A DNA stretch of 62,350 bases from Paenibacillus puerhi (GTDB taxonomy: Bacteria; Bacillota; Bacilli; Paenibacillales; NBRC-103111). The translations under genes and the position numbers were made by a program. The notes under the pieces are model-generated. The model searched no databases, was not told the DNA's origin, and saw only the letters and a program-made list of their open reading frames with translations. Numbering within the stretch: the first letter of the stretch is position 1; the number at the start of each line of letters is the position of its first letter. Positions 7,945 through 17,331 of the stretch are shown here, piece by piece. The stretch is taken from the NCBI RefSeq assembly GCF_009846885.1, contig NZ_WUWM01000035.1:1-62350 (forward strand), written 5' to 3'.

Positions 7945-8556
7945 CTAAGGCGCAAGCTGCCGCTTTAACCAATCCCAGAAGCGGCGCCCGGATATCTCGT
8001 GCTTGCCCGGGAACAGATCCGAGTCCAGCTTTTCCTCAGCGTTCGCAGCGCGGTACAAGAGGCCGAGCCTGCGGATCGCTTCGCGCGTAGACTGTACGGG
8101 AAATACGCGATCCTCCTCCCCTGACTCGATAAACAAGGGCCTCGGAGCGATCAACCCGAGCAGCTCAGGCTGTTCCGCTTGCTTCAAGATGCCCGGAATA
8201 TAGTTATCCAGGCAATGCGGGCGGCTCAGGATACTGCCCTCGAAGGTGCCTGCATAGCCGCATAATACAACAGCGCGGATACGCTCGTCCAGTGCCGCGG
8301 TAAGCGAGGCCACCAGCCCGCCTCCCGAGAAGCCGAGCGTTCCGATCGCGCCGGCGTCCTCCTCCGGCCTGGCGGCGATATAATCCAGCGCCCGCTTCGC
8401 TTCATAGACGCGAAGTCCGGCGATCGTCATGCCGCACATCAGCAGCATGAGCGAGATAGGCAGACAGCTCGTATCTGTCGCGTCCGGATTCGCTTCCAGG
8501 CTGGCCTGCAGACGGCGGTCGCCGAATCCGATCAGCTCGGGCACGAGCACAAACAT
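7945..8556 (-). CDS. Alpha/beta hydrolase (acetyl-esterase/dienelactone-hydrolase-like), N-terminally truncated
   Basis: Only 203 residues, against roughly 330 in the related Paenibacillus hydrolases I recall. The surviving part has the nucleophile elbow GFSGGG, an acid region SGEEDRVFP and the His motif PGKHEISG, so the triad is present. It begins within the strand normally reading VLVPELIGFGDRRL, so the N-terminal part of the fold is missing. ATG 8556 has AAGGAG overlapping the GH105 stop codon, nine bases away, so translation is possible. It may be a decaying gene left by an in-operon deletion. An acetyl-pectin esterase role is inferred from context only. Confidence 0.75.
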   Translation of the reverse strand: MFVLVPELIGFGDRRLQASLEANPDATDTSCLPISLMLLMCGMTIAGLRVYEAKRALDYIAARPEEDAGAIGTLGFSGGGLVASLTAALDERIRAVVLCGYAGTFEGSILSRPHCLDNYIPGILKQAEQPELLGLIAPRPLFIESGEEDRVFPVQSTREAIRRLGLLYRAANAEEKLDSDLFPGKHEISGRRFWDWLKRQLAP

Positions 8557-8565
8557 CCCTGCTCC

Positions 8566-9699
8566 TTAGGAAGCGTTCCATTCCGCCTTTAATTTTTCAA
8601 TCTCCATACTCGCGAGCAGGAAGGGAGCCACGCCCATCATGGCGTCCCGAACGACGGCTTCCCCGACGTAGTATTCGTACGAGCCGTCGCGGTATGGAGT
8701 TCCGCCAAGACCCGCCCCGTGACAGATGCCGGTCAGATGCAACCCGTCCTCGTCCTCCTCGATCAGCTGGCTGACAATGCCTTCATAACCGGCGAGAGCC
8801 GCTGCCCGAAACCTTCCCGACAAGTAGCCTAGACGTAGTCCTTTGGCGAGTGCATAGACGAACATGCAGGAGCCCGATGCCTCCGGATAATTGCCCGGAC
8901 GTCCGGACATATTGAGCACCTGGTGCCACAATCCGTTAGCGTCCTGAACCCGCTCCAGCGCGTGGCACATTCGCTCGAAGATGCCCACGATCGTCCCGCG
9001 CTGCGGATGATCCGCAGGAAAATGCTCCAGCGCATCGACTACGGCCATCGCGTACCAACCCATCGCTCGGCTCCAAAAATGACGGGATTTCCCGGTAGCG
9101 GCATCGCACCACATCTGCTCACCGCTCTCATCCCACCCGTGGTAAAGCAGACCGCTTGCTTGATCCCGTGTTTTCTTCTCGACAAGCAGCAGTTGACGCG
9201 CTGCCTCATCAAACAGCTCCGGCGCCTGGAAGACGGCAGCATACTCCGCCACGAACGGCGTAGCCATGTATAAACCGTCGAGCCACATTTGAAACGGATA
9301 TATTTTCTTATGCCAAAAGCCGCCTTCGCTCGTTCGGGGCTGGCTCTTCACCTGGGTAATCAGCAGATCCGCCGCTTTCGCATAGCGGTCATCCCCCGTT
9401 TGCTTCCATAGCGTAAACAACAGCTTGCCCTGATTGATCTGATCCAGGTTATATTCTTCCACTCTATAGGTCCTTACCGAGCCGTCTTCCCGGACAAATA
9501 GATCCATATGCTTTTTCGCATATGCCGCATAAACCGGATCCCCCGTCCATTCTCCGAGCCACTGGATCGCCTTCAGCATCATCCCGGGCACATAAGCCCA
9601 TCTTTTAATCAGCTCTGGATGATACCCGTCCTCCCCCTGCATGTTCATAAATTGCTGCGCCATGCGCACGGACCACGGTTGGATCACGGTTTGCTTCAT
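8566..9699 (-). CDS. Unsaturated rhamnogalacturonyl hydrolase (GH105)
   Basis: A 377-residue (alpha/alpha)6-barrel enzyme of the YteR/YesR type. It removes unsaturated galacturonyl residues from the non-reducing end of rhamnogalacturonan or pectin oligomers. Diagnostic pieces are YNLDQINQGKLLFTLW, a mid-protein segment FQMWLDGLYMATPF that includes the catalytic-type Asp, and FWSRAMGWYAMAVVD, followed by GICHGAGLGGTPYRDGSYEYYV. There is no signal peptide, which suits an intracellular step. ATG 9699 has AAGGAGG eight bases upstream. It is the first gene of the pectin operon. Confidence 0.95.
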   Translation of the reverse strand: MKQTVIQPWSVRMAQQFMNMQGEDGYHPELIKRWAYVPGMMLKAIQWLGEWTGDPVYAAYAKKHMDLFVREDGSVRTYRVEEYNLDQINQGKLLFTLWKQTGDDRYAKAADLLITQVKSQPRTSEGGFWHKKIYPFQMWLDGLYMATPFVAEYAAVFQAPELFDEAARQLLLVEKKTRDQASGLLYHGWDESGEQMWCDAATGKSRHFWSRAMGWYAMAVVDALEHFPADHPQRGTIVGIFERMCHALERVQDANGLWHQVLNMSGRPGNYPEASGSCMFVYALAKGLRLGYLSGRFRAAALAGYEGIVSQLIEEDEDGLHLTGICHGAGLGGTPYRDGSYEYYVGEAVVRDAMMGVAPFLLASMEIEKLKAEWNAS

Positions 9700-9837
9700 T
9701 CCTTTTTCCTCCTTTTGATTCAAGCTCCTGTCGTAACCTAAAGTTATTATAGAGCAAAGAAGAACTAGAATCTTGTAAGTTCCTTGTCTATATTACATAT
9801 AGTTATATATAGTTGTTCAATAACGCTTGCTTCCCCC

Positions 9838-9887
9838 AAAGCAAAAAGAAGACCTGTACATTTCCTGTACAAGGTCTTCTTTTGCTT
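9838..9887 (-). terminator. Terminator after the hybrid kinase
   Basis: A long hairpin: GAAGACCT pairs with AGGTCTTC, extended by A/T pairs. On the minus strand it is followed by a T-rich run (TCTTTTTGC). It probably works in both directions. Confidence 0.8.
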
Positions 9888-9927
9888 TGAGCTTTGTAGG
9901 CCTGCTCGCCCTATCCACACCTACGGC

Positions 9928-12900
9928 TTATCCCTCCCGCCATGCTTTCGAGGCAGGAGACCATTTTTTCAACAAGCGGTCGACCTCCGCCACCAGGATC
10001 GGCTTGCTGATAAAGTCGTGCATCCCGTTGGCCAGGCACATCTCCCTGTCCTCCTTGCGGGCGAATGCGGTCACGGCTATAATCGCCGGGCACCGCGACG
10101 CCGGCATGCTTCTCAGGATCTCACTCGTAGCTTCGATCCCATCCATGACAGGCATTTGTATATCCATAAATACGATGTCATAGTTGCCATTCAGTACCCC
10201 CTTCACGGCTTCCTCGCCGTTCTGAGCCATATCCGCCTCGTAGCCTCGTTTCCTTAGAATGGCGGTCCACAGCTTCTGATTCACAGGGTGGTCTTCGGCT
10301 ATCAGGATGCGGATCGGCCCGAATTGTGCCGGGGGCAGAAGCGGAACGACAGCGGGTGGAACGGACGAGACGCCATTCGTGCCGCTGCGTTCCTCCCTAT
10401 TTTTATCCGGGGGCAGGGCAGCCTGAATCGTAAAGTAGAAGGTGGCTCCCTCCCCCTTCTGGCTCTCCACGCCGATAGTGCCACCCATCAGCTCGACGAG
10501 CTTTTTGCTGATGGCAAGCCCCAGGCCTGTTCCCCCATATTTCCGGTTAATAGACGGATGGAGCTGGGAGAACGACTGGAACAGCTGCCCTTGCCGCTCG
10601 AACGGTATGCCGATCCCGGAGTCCTTCACCGTAAAGTGAAGCCAGATGTGGCCGTCAGCCGGCTCCGGCGTTGCAATAACCTTCAAGGAGATCGTCCCGT
10701 TGTCCGTAAATTTCACGGCATTGCCGATAAGATTGACGAGCACCTGTCTAAGACGGACTTCATCCGCGATAATCACCTCAGGTATCGAGGGGTCCGGATC
10801 CCAGATCAGCTCAAGCTGCTTCTCCGTTATTTTGGACGAGAACAATTCCATCACACTGGCAATAACCTGCTTAACCTCAACCGGCTCCTGGTTCAACACC
10901 ATTTTACCGGCCTCAATTCGACTAAAATCGAGTATCTCGTTCAAAATATGCAGCAGCGCCCGGCTGCTTTGGCTGATAATCTCCGTATAGCTAAGCTGCT
11001 CTTCGCTTAGATCCGTCTCCGCCAGCAGGCCCGTCATGCCGATGATCCCGTTCATCGGCGTGCGCAGCTCATGGCTCATGATCGCCAGAAATTCGGACTT
11101 GGCACGGTCGGCTTGCTCCGCAAATTCCTTGGCCCTGATTATCTCCTTCTCATCGGTCATATCGCGGAACACTACCACCGCGCCTACGGTGAGCTCGTTA
11201 TCCACTAGCGGAGTCACCCGGTATTCCACCAGGAAGCTAGACCCGTCCTTGCGCCAGAACACCGCTTCCTTGCTCTCATAAGTCCGTCCTTCCTTCAGTG
11301 ACAGATAGATCGGAGCTTCGCCTGCAGCGTACTGGCTTCCGTCTCCGCGGGTCTGCTGAATCACATCCAGATAGGAATGTCCTATCATCTCCTCTGCGGT
11401 ATAGCCGAGCATCGCCGCGCCGGCGGGATTCAGGAAAGTCGTGCGTCCTTCCATATCCATGCCGAAGATCCCTTCGGTAACTGCGTTAAGGATCATCCCG
11501 TGCTCATAGCTGAGCTTTTCGACTTGCTCCATATATCGCTTGCGCTCGGTAATATCGCTCGAAATCCCGTACACGCCGACAACCTTGTCATCGACGACGA
11601 TCGGAATGTTAGCGACACTGATTTCGATGGGATGTCCGTTCTTATGGATGATCGTAGTTTCGTAATTTTGCGGATACCCCTGGCGGGCCATATTGAAGTG
11701 ATACAGCGTTTTGGCCATGTCTTTCTCGGCTACAATCGGTCCAAAGTACATGCCGATCAATTCGTCGAGCGAATAACCCGTCAGCTGCTCCAGATTCGCG
11801 TTGGCTGTCAGGTAATCGCCTTTCGTATTCATGGAATAGACAGCGGCCGGATTGTATTCGAACAGCGATTTATAACGGCTCTTGCTCTCCTTAAGACGTT
11901 CTTCCGCCCTCAGCCGTTCCGTGCTGTCCCGGGAGGTCGCGATAATCTCCCAAGTCTGGGTTTCCTCATGTTTCAGATAACGGCTCACCGTCTCAAAATA
12001 CACGTAGCTATCGTCCTTCCGCCTGAACCGGTAAGTAAAAGCCGCCGTGCCCTTTTGTGATAAGACATCTTTCAAGTAAGCTTGAACGAGGAATACGTCA
12101 TCCGGATGGACAAAGCTGAGTGCGGACTTGCCCAGCATTTCCTCAGGCTCGTAGCCGAGGAGAGATCGGCATACGGGTGAAGCATACAGAAACGTGGCCT
12201 GGTCATCCCCGGCATGACGGGATATGAAGTCCAGCGAGTTCTCGGAAATAAGACGGTAATGGCGCTCGCTGCTGCTCAGCCGCTCCTGCATGACCATCCG
12301 CTCCGTGATATCCTGTACGAGCCCGATTACCTGCACGGCTCGTCCCGACTTGTTCAGCGTCGCCTCCCATTGGGAAGTGATAAAGCGGACCGTCTGATCC
12401 CGCAGCAGGATCCGGTAGATGAGCTCGCCGGATTGTCCGTCAAGGACGGCCTTGTCCATCATCTCCTGAACCTTGTTCTTGTCGTCCGGGTGGATGGCGT
12501 CACACAAGGCTTCAGAGCAAGAGCTTTCCGGAAGCCCCAGGATGCGCTGCGCTTCCTCGGAGAAGGACAGCTTGTTTCTAGCGATATCCCACTCGAAGGT
12601 GCCCAGATGAGCGATCCGCTGAGCAGCGGCCATCATATCCTCACCCTTCTTGCGTTCGGTAACATCCCGGCCCATCGAGATCACTTTCTCTACCTGCCCT
12701 GACGCATCCCGAATAACCTGAAAGGACGTTTCCATCCATAAATACTGCCCGTTCTTATGGCGGAGGCGTCTTATATACTTTTCTTGCTCCGAATAGAGCC
12801 TGTCGTTCTCCAGCATATCCTGCACATCATCCGGATGGTAGAAGTCGGTCCGGTTATGACCTATCAGTTCATCGGCCTCGTAGCCGAGAACCGTGCTGCA

Positions 12901-13413
12901 GGAGCGGGACACGCTGAGGATCTTTCCGTCAGCATCGCTGTATGAGATGAGATCCTCGTTGTTATCGGTTATGAGCCGGTATAAGCTCTGATGTTCCTGC
13001 TTCCATTGCTCAAGCTCTTTTTTTTCGGTAATATCTATGAGTTCGGCCACGGCCCATTCAAGGGACTCGCCTTGGTTGTTCTCTAGGAACCGGATCTGAA
13101 CAGTCCCCCATTTGAGACAGTCCCGATGCAAACATCGCAGCTCCCCCCTATACGTCTCGGAAGCATGTGAACGATGAGGATGGTCTGCCCATCGCCGCCA
13201 GTTCTGCTCATATTCCGCCCATTCGTCCGGGTGCCACAGTGGCCAGAAGGCCGTACCTTCGCAGGCTTCCGCTTGCAAGCCGAAGAAATCAGCAAAAGCC
13301 GGATTCGCTTGGCTGATCACCCCCTCCCGTACCGAAAAAATCGCTATGCCAGTCAGGGAAAATCGATAGATCTGTGCGTACATACTTCTGTCCATAGATT
13401 GGGAGACCTCCAC
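9928..13413 (-). CDS. Multi-PAS hybrid sensor histidine kinase with receiver domain
   Basis: About 1161 residues, soluble, with no membrane segments. Six PAS-type sensor repeats come first, most ending in a DITERK-like motif. They are followed by a HisKA box ([18 protein letters not shown]), an ATPase domain ([34 protein letters not shown]) and a C-terminal receiver with phospho-acceptor Asp in [15 protein letters not shown]. There is no HPt domain and no response regulator next to it. I prefer GTG 13413, with AGGAGGT six bases upstream, over ATG 13452. It likely feeds an unlinked phosphorelay, perhaps sporulation-type; that is inference. Confidence 0.92.
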   Translation of the reverse strand: MEVSQSMDRSMYAQIYRFSLTGIAIFSVREGVISQANPAFADFFGLQAEACEGTAFWPLWHPDEWAEYEQNWRRWADHPHRSHASETYRGELRCLHRDCLKWGTVQIRFLENNQGESLEWAVAELIDITEKKELEQWKQEHQSLYRLITDNNEDLISYSDADGKILSVSRSCSTVLGYEADELIGHNRTDFYHPDDVQDMLENDRLYSEQEKYIRRLRHKNGQYLWMETSFQVIRDASGQVEKVISMGRDVTERKKGEDMMAAAQRIAHLGTFEWDIARNKLSFSEEAQRILGLPESSCSEALCDAIHPDDKNKVQEMMDKAVLDGQSGELIYRILLRDQTVRFITSQWEATLNKSGRAVQVIGLVQDITERMVMQERLSSSERHYRLISENSLDFISRHAGDDQATFLYASPVCRSLLGYEPEEMLGKSALSFVHPDDVFLVQAYLKDVLSQKGTAAFTYRFRRKDDSYVYFETVSRYLKHEETQTWEIIATSRDSTERLRAEERLKESKSRYKSLFEYNPAAVYSMNTKGDYLTANANLEQLTGYSLDELIGMYFGPIVAEKDMAKTLYHFNMARQGYPQNYETTIIHKNGHPIEISVANIPIVVDDKVVGVYGISSDITERKRYMEQVEKLSYEHGMILNAVTEGIFGMDMEGRTTFLNPAGAAMLGYTAEEMIGHSYLDVIQQTRGDGSQYAAGEAPIYLSLKEGRTYESKEAVFWRKDGSSFLVEYRVTPLVDNELTVGAVVVFRDMTDEKEIIRAKEFAEQADRAKSEFLAIMSHELRTPMNGIIGMTGLLAETDLSEEQLSYTEIISQSSRALLHILNEILDFSRIEAGKMVLNQEPVEVKQVIASVMELFSSKITEKQLELIWDPDPSIPEVIIADEVRLRQVLVNLIGNAVKFTDNGTISLKVIATPEPADGHIWLHFTVKDSGIGIPFERQGQLFQSFSQLHPSINRKYGGTGLGLAISKKLVELMGGTIGVESQKGEGATFYFTIQAALPPDKNREERSGTNGVSSVPPAVVPLLPPAQFGPIRILIAEDHPVNQKLWTAILRKRGYEADMAQNGEEAVKGVLNGNYDIVFMDIQMPVMDGIEATSEILRSMPASRCPAIIAVTAFARKEDREMCLANGMHDFISKPILVAEVDRLLKKWSPASKAWREG

Positions 13414-13563
13414 CGGGTTACCTCCTAACTGCCTTCGCTGCTTAACATCCATATTTACCCTAAGGCGATCAGGTTTAATCTATATTGTAACGGATTTTGC
13501 TCGCAGGAGAAGGGTTTTGTCTGTTTTTCTCATCGTTTTTTCTCAGCCAAGCCCGTTCAGGCC

Positions 13564-13581
13564 AAAAAAGCCCGGCCGGGC
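13564..13581 (-). terminator. Short GC-rich terminator
   Basis: GCCC-GGCC-GGGC on the minus strand is followed by TTTTTT. It lies downstream of the YtkA-like lipoprotein gene. The stem is short but very GC-rich. Confidence 0.55.
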
Positions 13582-13658
13582 GTCCGTTGGACACACACGT
13601 TCGAGCTGTTATTCTTCTTCCTCCTTGTTCTCCCGCCATCAAGCGCAGCGGAGATCGT

Positions 13659-14045
13659 TTAGGAAGTTACCGTCACTTCTTTTTTCTTGGTGATATGCAG
13701 ATCGCCTTGATAGACATGAATATAGATCGTATAGACGCCGGGTTTGTCGAAGGTCTTCTTAACCGAATACGCCCCATTGCCTTGAGACTCGGCTGTCACT
13801 ACATCCGGCAGCGCATTTTTATTCTCGCTTCGAATATCGAACTGTACCTTGGCCCCATCCGCCTTCACAAGCCCCGTCAGCTTAGCGATCAAGTCGACCT
13901 CCGACGCAGCGACGGGCGCTGCCGGTTCCGTAGTCATCTCCACCTTCACAGACGCCGGATCTTGTCCCTGTTCACCTGAGGAACAGGCCGTCATCGCTAA
14001 CAGAAAACACAGAGTCAAACTTACAACGATCCCTATTCGTTTCAA
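13659..14045 (-). CDS. YtkA/FixH-like lipoprotein
   Basis: A 128-residue surface lipoprotein. The lipobox is LLAMTACSS, giving a mature protein from about Cys21. The remainder is one immunoglobulin-like YtkA domain with the ending KPGVYTIYIHVYQGDLHITKKKEVTV. YtkA/FixH-like domains are often linked to oxidase assembly or copper handling, but the metal-binding His and Met residues are few here. TTG 14045 has AAGGAG seven bases upstream. It is a single gene with its own terminator. A second lipoprotein with related domains lies at 54981. Confidence 0.8.
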   Translation of the reverse strand: MKRIGIVVSLTLCFLLAMTACSSGEQGQDPASVKVEMTTEPAAPVAASEVDLIAKLTGLVKADGAKVQFDIRSENKNALPDVVTAESQGNGAYSVKKTFDKPGVYTIYIHVYQGDLHITKKKEVTVTS

Positions 14046-14179
14046 GCTTATGCTCCTTCCCAGTTGAATGACCTTATCAGTCCTTTAAGTACATTCTACC
14101 TCTTTTTTGGACGATAAGGGTGACCCGTCCGGGCTAAGGCTTGTCTAAGCTGTGAACGAATGTTGACGAACAGGAGAAC

Positions 14180-14731
14180 TTAACGCGTCATATGGTCATA
14201 CAGATGCCCCGCTATCGTCGTCTCGCCCCTTACACGAAAGCCCATACGCTCATAGAGCCGACGGGCGTTGACATTGGTACGCTCGACATTCAGCGAGAGC
14301 TTGTTCCATTCGGATGCCTCGGCTTCCCGGATCAGCGCCTCCAGCAGCCTCGTGCCGATGCCTTGGCCTCGGAACTCAGGGAACACGCACAAGGAGTCCA
14401 CATAAAGCTCGTCTTCCTCGGCTTCGCGGTCGAACACCATGAGCTCTCCGGGGTAGCGGCGGGCGATCAGCTCCGACAAATGCCGGTCCATCCTTGAGGC
14501 GTCCCGGCCGGGATAGATCAAGGCAAGGCCTGCCACCCGGCCTCCGCTCTCCAGGATTCGGACATGCGACCGGCTGAAGCGGTTGTCCTCTGTGAGGAAG
14601 GCTTCTTCGATTAAGGAAAGCAGCTCTTCCTCCGACAGTCTATCTACGAGAGGCAGGCCCATATCCCGGACAATCATAGCTATCAATTGCGATGCTTCGC
14701 GGCTATCCTGAATCTCGGCATTTCGGATCAT
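14180..14731 (-). CDS. GNAT-family N-acetyltransferase
   Basis: A 183-residue acetyl-CoA-dependent acetyltransferase. The acetyl-CoA loop is VFPEFRGQGIGTRLLEALI (motif A, R-x-x-G-x-G/A). Motif B follows as LNVERTNVNARRLYERMGF. Substrate cannot be deduced. The region just upstream carries two AT-rich 20-bp direct repeats, the distal one ending at the GIY-YIG gene stop, so transcription may start within the repeats. Confidence 0.9.
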   Translation of the reverse strand: MIRNAEIQDSREASQLIAMIVRDMGLPLVDRLSEEELLSLIEEAFLTEDNRFSRSHVRILESGGRVAGLALIYPGRDASRMDRHLSELIARRYPGELMVFDREAEEDELYVDSLCVFPEFRGQGIGTRLLEALIREAEASEWNKLSLNVERTNVNARRLYERMGFRVRGETTIAGHLYDHMTR

Positions 14732-14764
14732 TGAGGGTTCCCTTTCATATGTTAATGTAGTTAA

Positions 14765-14820
14765 TTATTAGTATTATTAATCATATTTGTGGTTCGTTTA
14801 TTATTAATATCATTAATCAT
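14765..14820. repeat. Pair of AT-rich 20-bp direct repeats
   Basis: TTATTAGTATTATTAATCAT (14765-14784) and TTATTAATATCATTAATCAT (14801-14820) match at 18 of 20 positions, 36 bases apart start to start. They lie in the short gap upstream of the acetyltransferase gene. They may be regulator sites or an UP-element-like region. Confidence 0.6.
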
Positions 14821-15179
14821 TTAGGTGGCGAATTATAACCTTGCTCCCCATAAGGCCGAAGCTTTTCGAGCCATTTCTCCTCCAGCTTCTTCAACTCGTC
14901 CTTGATCCGGAAGAACGGGTTGTCCTTCTTTTCCAATATCTCCAATACTTCGAATTCGAATGCATCTTCCCCATATTTAGTCCAGTCGCTTTGCAATTCC
15001 TTGTTCATATGCGCACCGGAATTAAGCGCGAACCGATACCCGTTCAGATTTCGCAGATTAGGACTTCCATCGACATAGCTCTTTTTATTAACGGTATTTA
15101 CGATTCGATAAATACCAGCCTCTGTTTTAATTTCACTATATTGCTGCTGCAGTTCTTTTCTCCGATCCTTCGTGCTCAT
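14817..15179 (-). CDS. GIY-YIG nuclease family protein
   Basis: A compact 120-residue protein whose centre matches the GIY-YIG fold. The first strand is AGIYRIVNTVNKKSYVDGS, where SYVDG stands in for YIG. It is followed by an Arg-containing helix (NLRNLNGYRFAL) and the acidic strand EDAFEFEVLEIL, which supplies the catalytic-type Glu. The N-terminal about 20 residues are a charged helix. It is preceded, 40 bases away on the same strand, by a DUF2087 regulator-like gene, so the two are probably co-transcribed. Nuclease activity is not certain, since similar small proteins have no known substrate. Confidence 0.85.
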   Translation of the reverse strand: MSTKDRRKELQQQYSEIKTEAGIYRIVNTVNKKSYVDGSPNLRNLNGYRFALNSGAHMNKELQSDWTKYGEDAFEFEVLEILEKKDNPFFRIKDELKKLEEKWLEKLRPYGEQGYNSPPK

Positions 15180-15219
15180 CTTGTTTTCCTCTCTTTCGTA
15201 TCTATCTCATTCCGCCCCG

Positions 15220-15972
15220 TCAAGTCAGCCAATACTCGCTTCCATCCGGCTTGCGATCCATGAAGCCGTATTCGATCAGATAGCGCCTCAGCGTAACATG
15301 ATCGTCATGGACAGCGCTCAATACTTCATTGACTTCCTTCTCATGATACTTGCGGTCGCGTTCGAAGCGTGCCGCTATTGCACGCAGTACGATCAGCTTG
15401 TGCTTCTGCCTGGACGGGAATGCCTTCAGGAGCCCTTCCTTCCCTTCCGGGAAATACTTCTTGAGTACTTTCTCCTGTTCCTCCAAGGTGATATTATAAC
15501 GGTCATCGACCATCGTCGCCGTTTGGTGAACCTCTACGAAGCGCGGCGCATGGCTGTCCTTCTCTTTCAGCAATTCCATCAAGGTCAAAAAAATCTTCGA
15601 CTGGCGCTCCTTCTCCTTCAGTACGAATCGATGGTTGCGGATTGTGGAAGCACTGCCGATCCCAAGCTCCTTCTGGATCTGCGCATCGGTATACTCCTCG
15701 TAAAATAAGCGAAGCAAACTATTTTGATGATCGGTTAGGCCCGTCAGTCTCTTATTCAATTGAATCAGATAACTAAAAACCGATTGATGCGCCATCCTGA
15801 TGTGCAACCGCATATATCGTTCCGCTTCGTACAGGACATCTTCTACCGGATAGATGACCCCTTGTTCACAGGTACTTCCGCAAAGCAAACAGACATACTG
15901 ATCTCCAAGCCGACTATAGCCTTTTTTCAACTCCTCCAAAGAGGCGTTCCAGAACCGTTCAGACAATTCCAT
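15220..15972 (-). CDS. DUF2087-domain protein with LuxR-like helix-turn-helix
   Basis: A 250-residue putative DNA-binding protein. Near residues 27-30 there is CLLCG, followed by His-rich LHIRMAH, suggesting a small zinc-binding site. A sigma-70-region-4/LuxR-like helix-turn-helix follows (TDAQIQKELGIGSASTIRNHRFVLKEKE). The C-terminal about 85 residues are a DUF2087 domain (KYFPEGKEGLLKAFPSRQKH, then EYGFMDRKPDGSEYWL). It has its own promoter with TTGACT and TATAAT. It pairs with the GIY-YIG gene downstream. The pair looks like a conserved module of unknown role. Confidence 0.85.
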   Translation of the reverse strand: MELSERFWNASLEELKKGYSRLGDQYVCLLCGSTCEQGVIYPVEDVLYEAERYMRLHIRMAHQSVFSYLIQLNKRLTGLTDHQNSLLRLFYEEYTDAQIQKELGIGSASTIRNHRFVLKEKERQSKIFLTLMELLKEKDSHAPRFVEVHQTATMVDDRYNITLEEQEKVLKKYFPEGKEGLLKAFPSRQKHKLIVLRAIAARFERDRKYHEKEVNEVLSAVHDDHVTLRRYLIEYGFMDRKPDGSEYWLT

Positions 15973-16012
15973 TAAACAAACACATCCTCTATTCGTTCGT
16001 AAATATATAGAT

Positions 16013-16042
16013 ATTATAAGTTGTTGTTTGATAAACAGTCAA
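16013..16042 (-). promoter_or_regulatory. Promoter of the DUF2087/GIY-YIG pair
   Basis: On the minus strand TTGACT, an 18-base spacer and a perfect TATAAT, ending about 41 bases before the DUF2087 start codon. Confidence 0.7.
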
Positions 16043-16079
16043 GTATGAGCTCTGCTTCTTGCACAAACGTCCTGATTCT

Positions 16080-16108
16080 TTGGATTGTCGGCCTGGATTC
16101 GGTATACT
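16080..16108 (+). promoter_or_regulatory. Promoter of the recombinase gene
   Basis: TTGGAT, a 17-base spacer and TATACT, about 80 bases upstream of the recombinase ATG. It diverges from the DUF2087 promoter. Confidence 0.6.
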
Positions 16109-16189
16109 AATAGGGAGAGGTATTCGCAATTTCTATACATAATAAATATTATGTAAACTTATAAAACTCCGTTGAAAGGAGCAAGCCTG

Positions 16190-17284
16190 ATGAATGTGAT
16201 CAAAGCCAAAGACCGGCTAGAGCTCGAGAAAAAAATACCCGAAATGCCGTGGTATGTCGAGAAATTCATGAATTACAAGCTGCCGGATCTTTCACCTTCC
16301 TCCCTTCTCGAGTATGCCAGAGATTACGAGACCTTCTTCTCCTGGATGCTGGCCGAAGGATTGGCCGGGGACGCCGCGCGTATCCAGGATATCCCGTTGA
16401 CCGCGCTGGAGAAGCTGCATATGGAAAGCATCGATCACTTCAAGATGTTTCTGTCCATGCGCAAGACGAATGCCAATACGAAGACCACGATCTCACGCAA
16501 GCTGTCCTCGCTTCGCTCGTTGTTTCATTATTTAAGTCAAATTGCCGAGGACGAGCAGTTTTATCCGCTTCTAAAGCGCAACGTCATGGCCAAGGTGGAA
16601 ATCAAGCGCACCCATAAGCCCAAGGACACGGCAGCCAAGCTGGAGGGCAAGCTGCTGCAGGAAGCGGAGATTGTCGAGTTCGTCGAGTATGTGAAGTCCG
16701 GCTATGGGCATGATGTCGTCAAAAACAAACAGGCGACTTACGCTTACGAGATCAATAAAACGCGAGACGCTTGCCTGGTCAGTCTCATCTTGAACTCCGG
16801 ACTTCGCGTATCCGAAGTCGTTAATCTGAATATCGAGGATGTCGATATGAAGAAAAAGCTGCTTTACGTATTCCGCAAGGGTAAGAACGATGAAACCTTC
16901 AAGACTCCGGTATATTTCCGGCAGGATGCGGTCGACGATCTCCTCCGCTACCTGGAGCTGCGCAGCACGACGTACAAAGCTCCCAAACGCGAGAAAGCCT
17001 TATTCCTTGCCTTGGCTAACGGTAAAGCGGAAGGCGAGCGTATGACAAAGCGAGCCATTCAGGAGATGGTGGTCAAGTACGCCAAGCGTTTCGGCAAGCC
17101 CTATCTTTCGGTCCATAAGCTTCGGCATTCGTTTGCGACTGATTATTATCTGCGCAATGATCTGTATCGAACCCAGGAGCAGCTGGGCCATGCTTCCCCG
17201 GAAACGACGCAAATCTATGCTCATCTGACAGATAAGACGATGTCGGAGGCGATCGACAAACAAAAAGACGGCACCGAAGGGTGA
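16190..17284 (+). CDS. xerS: Tyrosine recombinase, XerS-like
   Basis: A 364-residue site-specific recombinase. The N-terminal SAM-like DNA-binding domain covers about residues 15-130. The catalytic domain follows, with all family residues visible: Arg in NSGLRVSEVVNL, Lys in the RKGKNDE hairpin, HxxR in VHKLRHSFA, His in LGHASPETT and nucleophile Tyr in QIYAHL. Length and the N-terminal extension match XerS rather than XerC/XerD. XerS resolves chromosome dimers at a dif-like site in streptococci; that role here is inferred. ATG 16190 has AAGGAG eight bases upstream. No recombination core site was recognised nearby. Confidence 0.88.
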   Translation: MNVIKAKDRLELEKKIPEMPWYVEKFMNYKLPDLSPSSLLEYARDYETFFSWMLAEGLAGDAARIQDIPLTALEKLHMESIDHFKMFLSMRKTNANTKTTISRKLSSLRSLFHYLSQIAEDEQFYPLLKRNVMAKVEIKRTHKPKDTAAKLEGKLLQEAEIVEFVEYVKSGYGHDVVKNKQATYAYEINKTRDACLVSLILNSGLRVSEVVNLNIEDVDMKKKLLYVFRKGKNDETFKTPVYFRQDAVDDLLRYLELRSTTYKAPKREKALFLALANGKAEGERMTKRAIQEMVVKYAKRFGKPYLSVHKLRHSFATDYYLRNDLYRTQEQLGHASPETTQIYAHLTDKTMSEAIDKQKDGTEG

Positions 17285-17294
17285 CCGTCTTTTT
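17262..17294 (+). terminator. Terminator overlapping the recombinase 3' end
   Basis: AAAAAGACGG pairs with CCGTCTTTTT, with the stop codon inside the loop. The A and T runs make it bidirectional between convergent genes. Confidence 0.85.
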
Positions 17295-17331
17295 CTCGAT
17301 TACAGGTGTACAAGTGCAGGTTTAACAGGAA

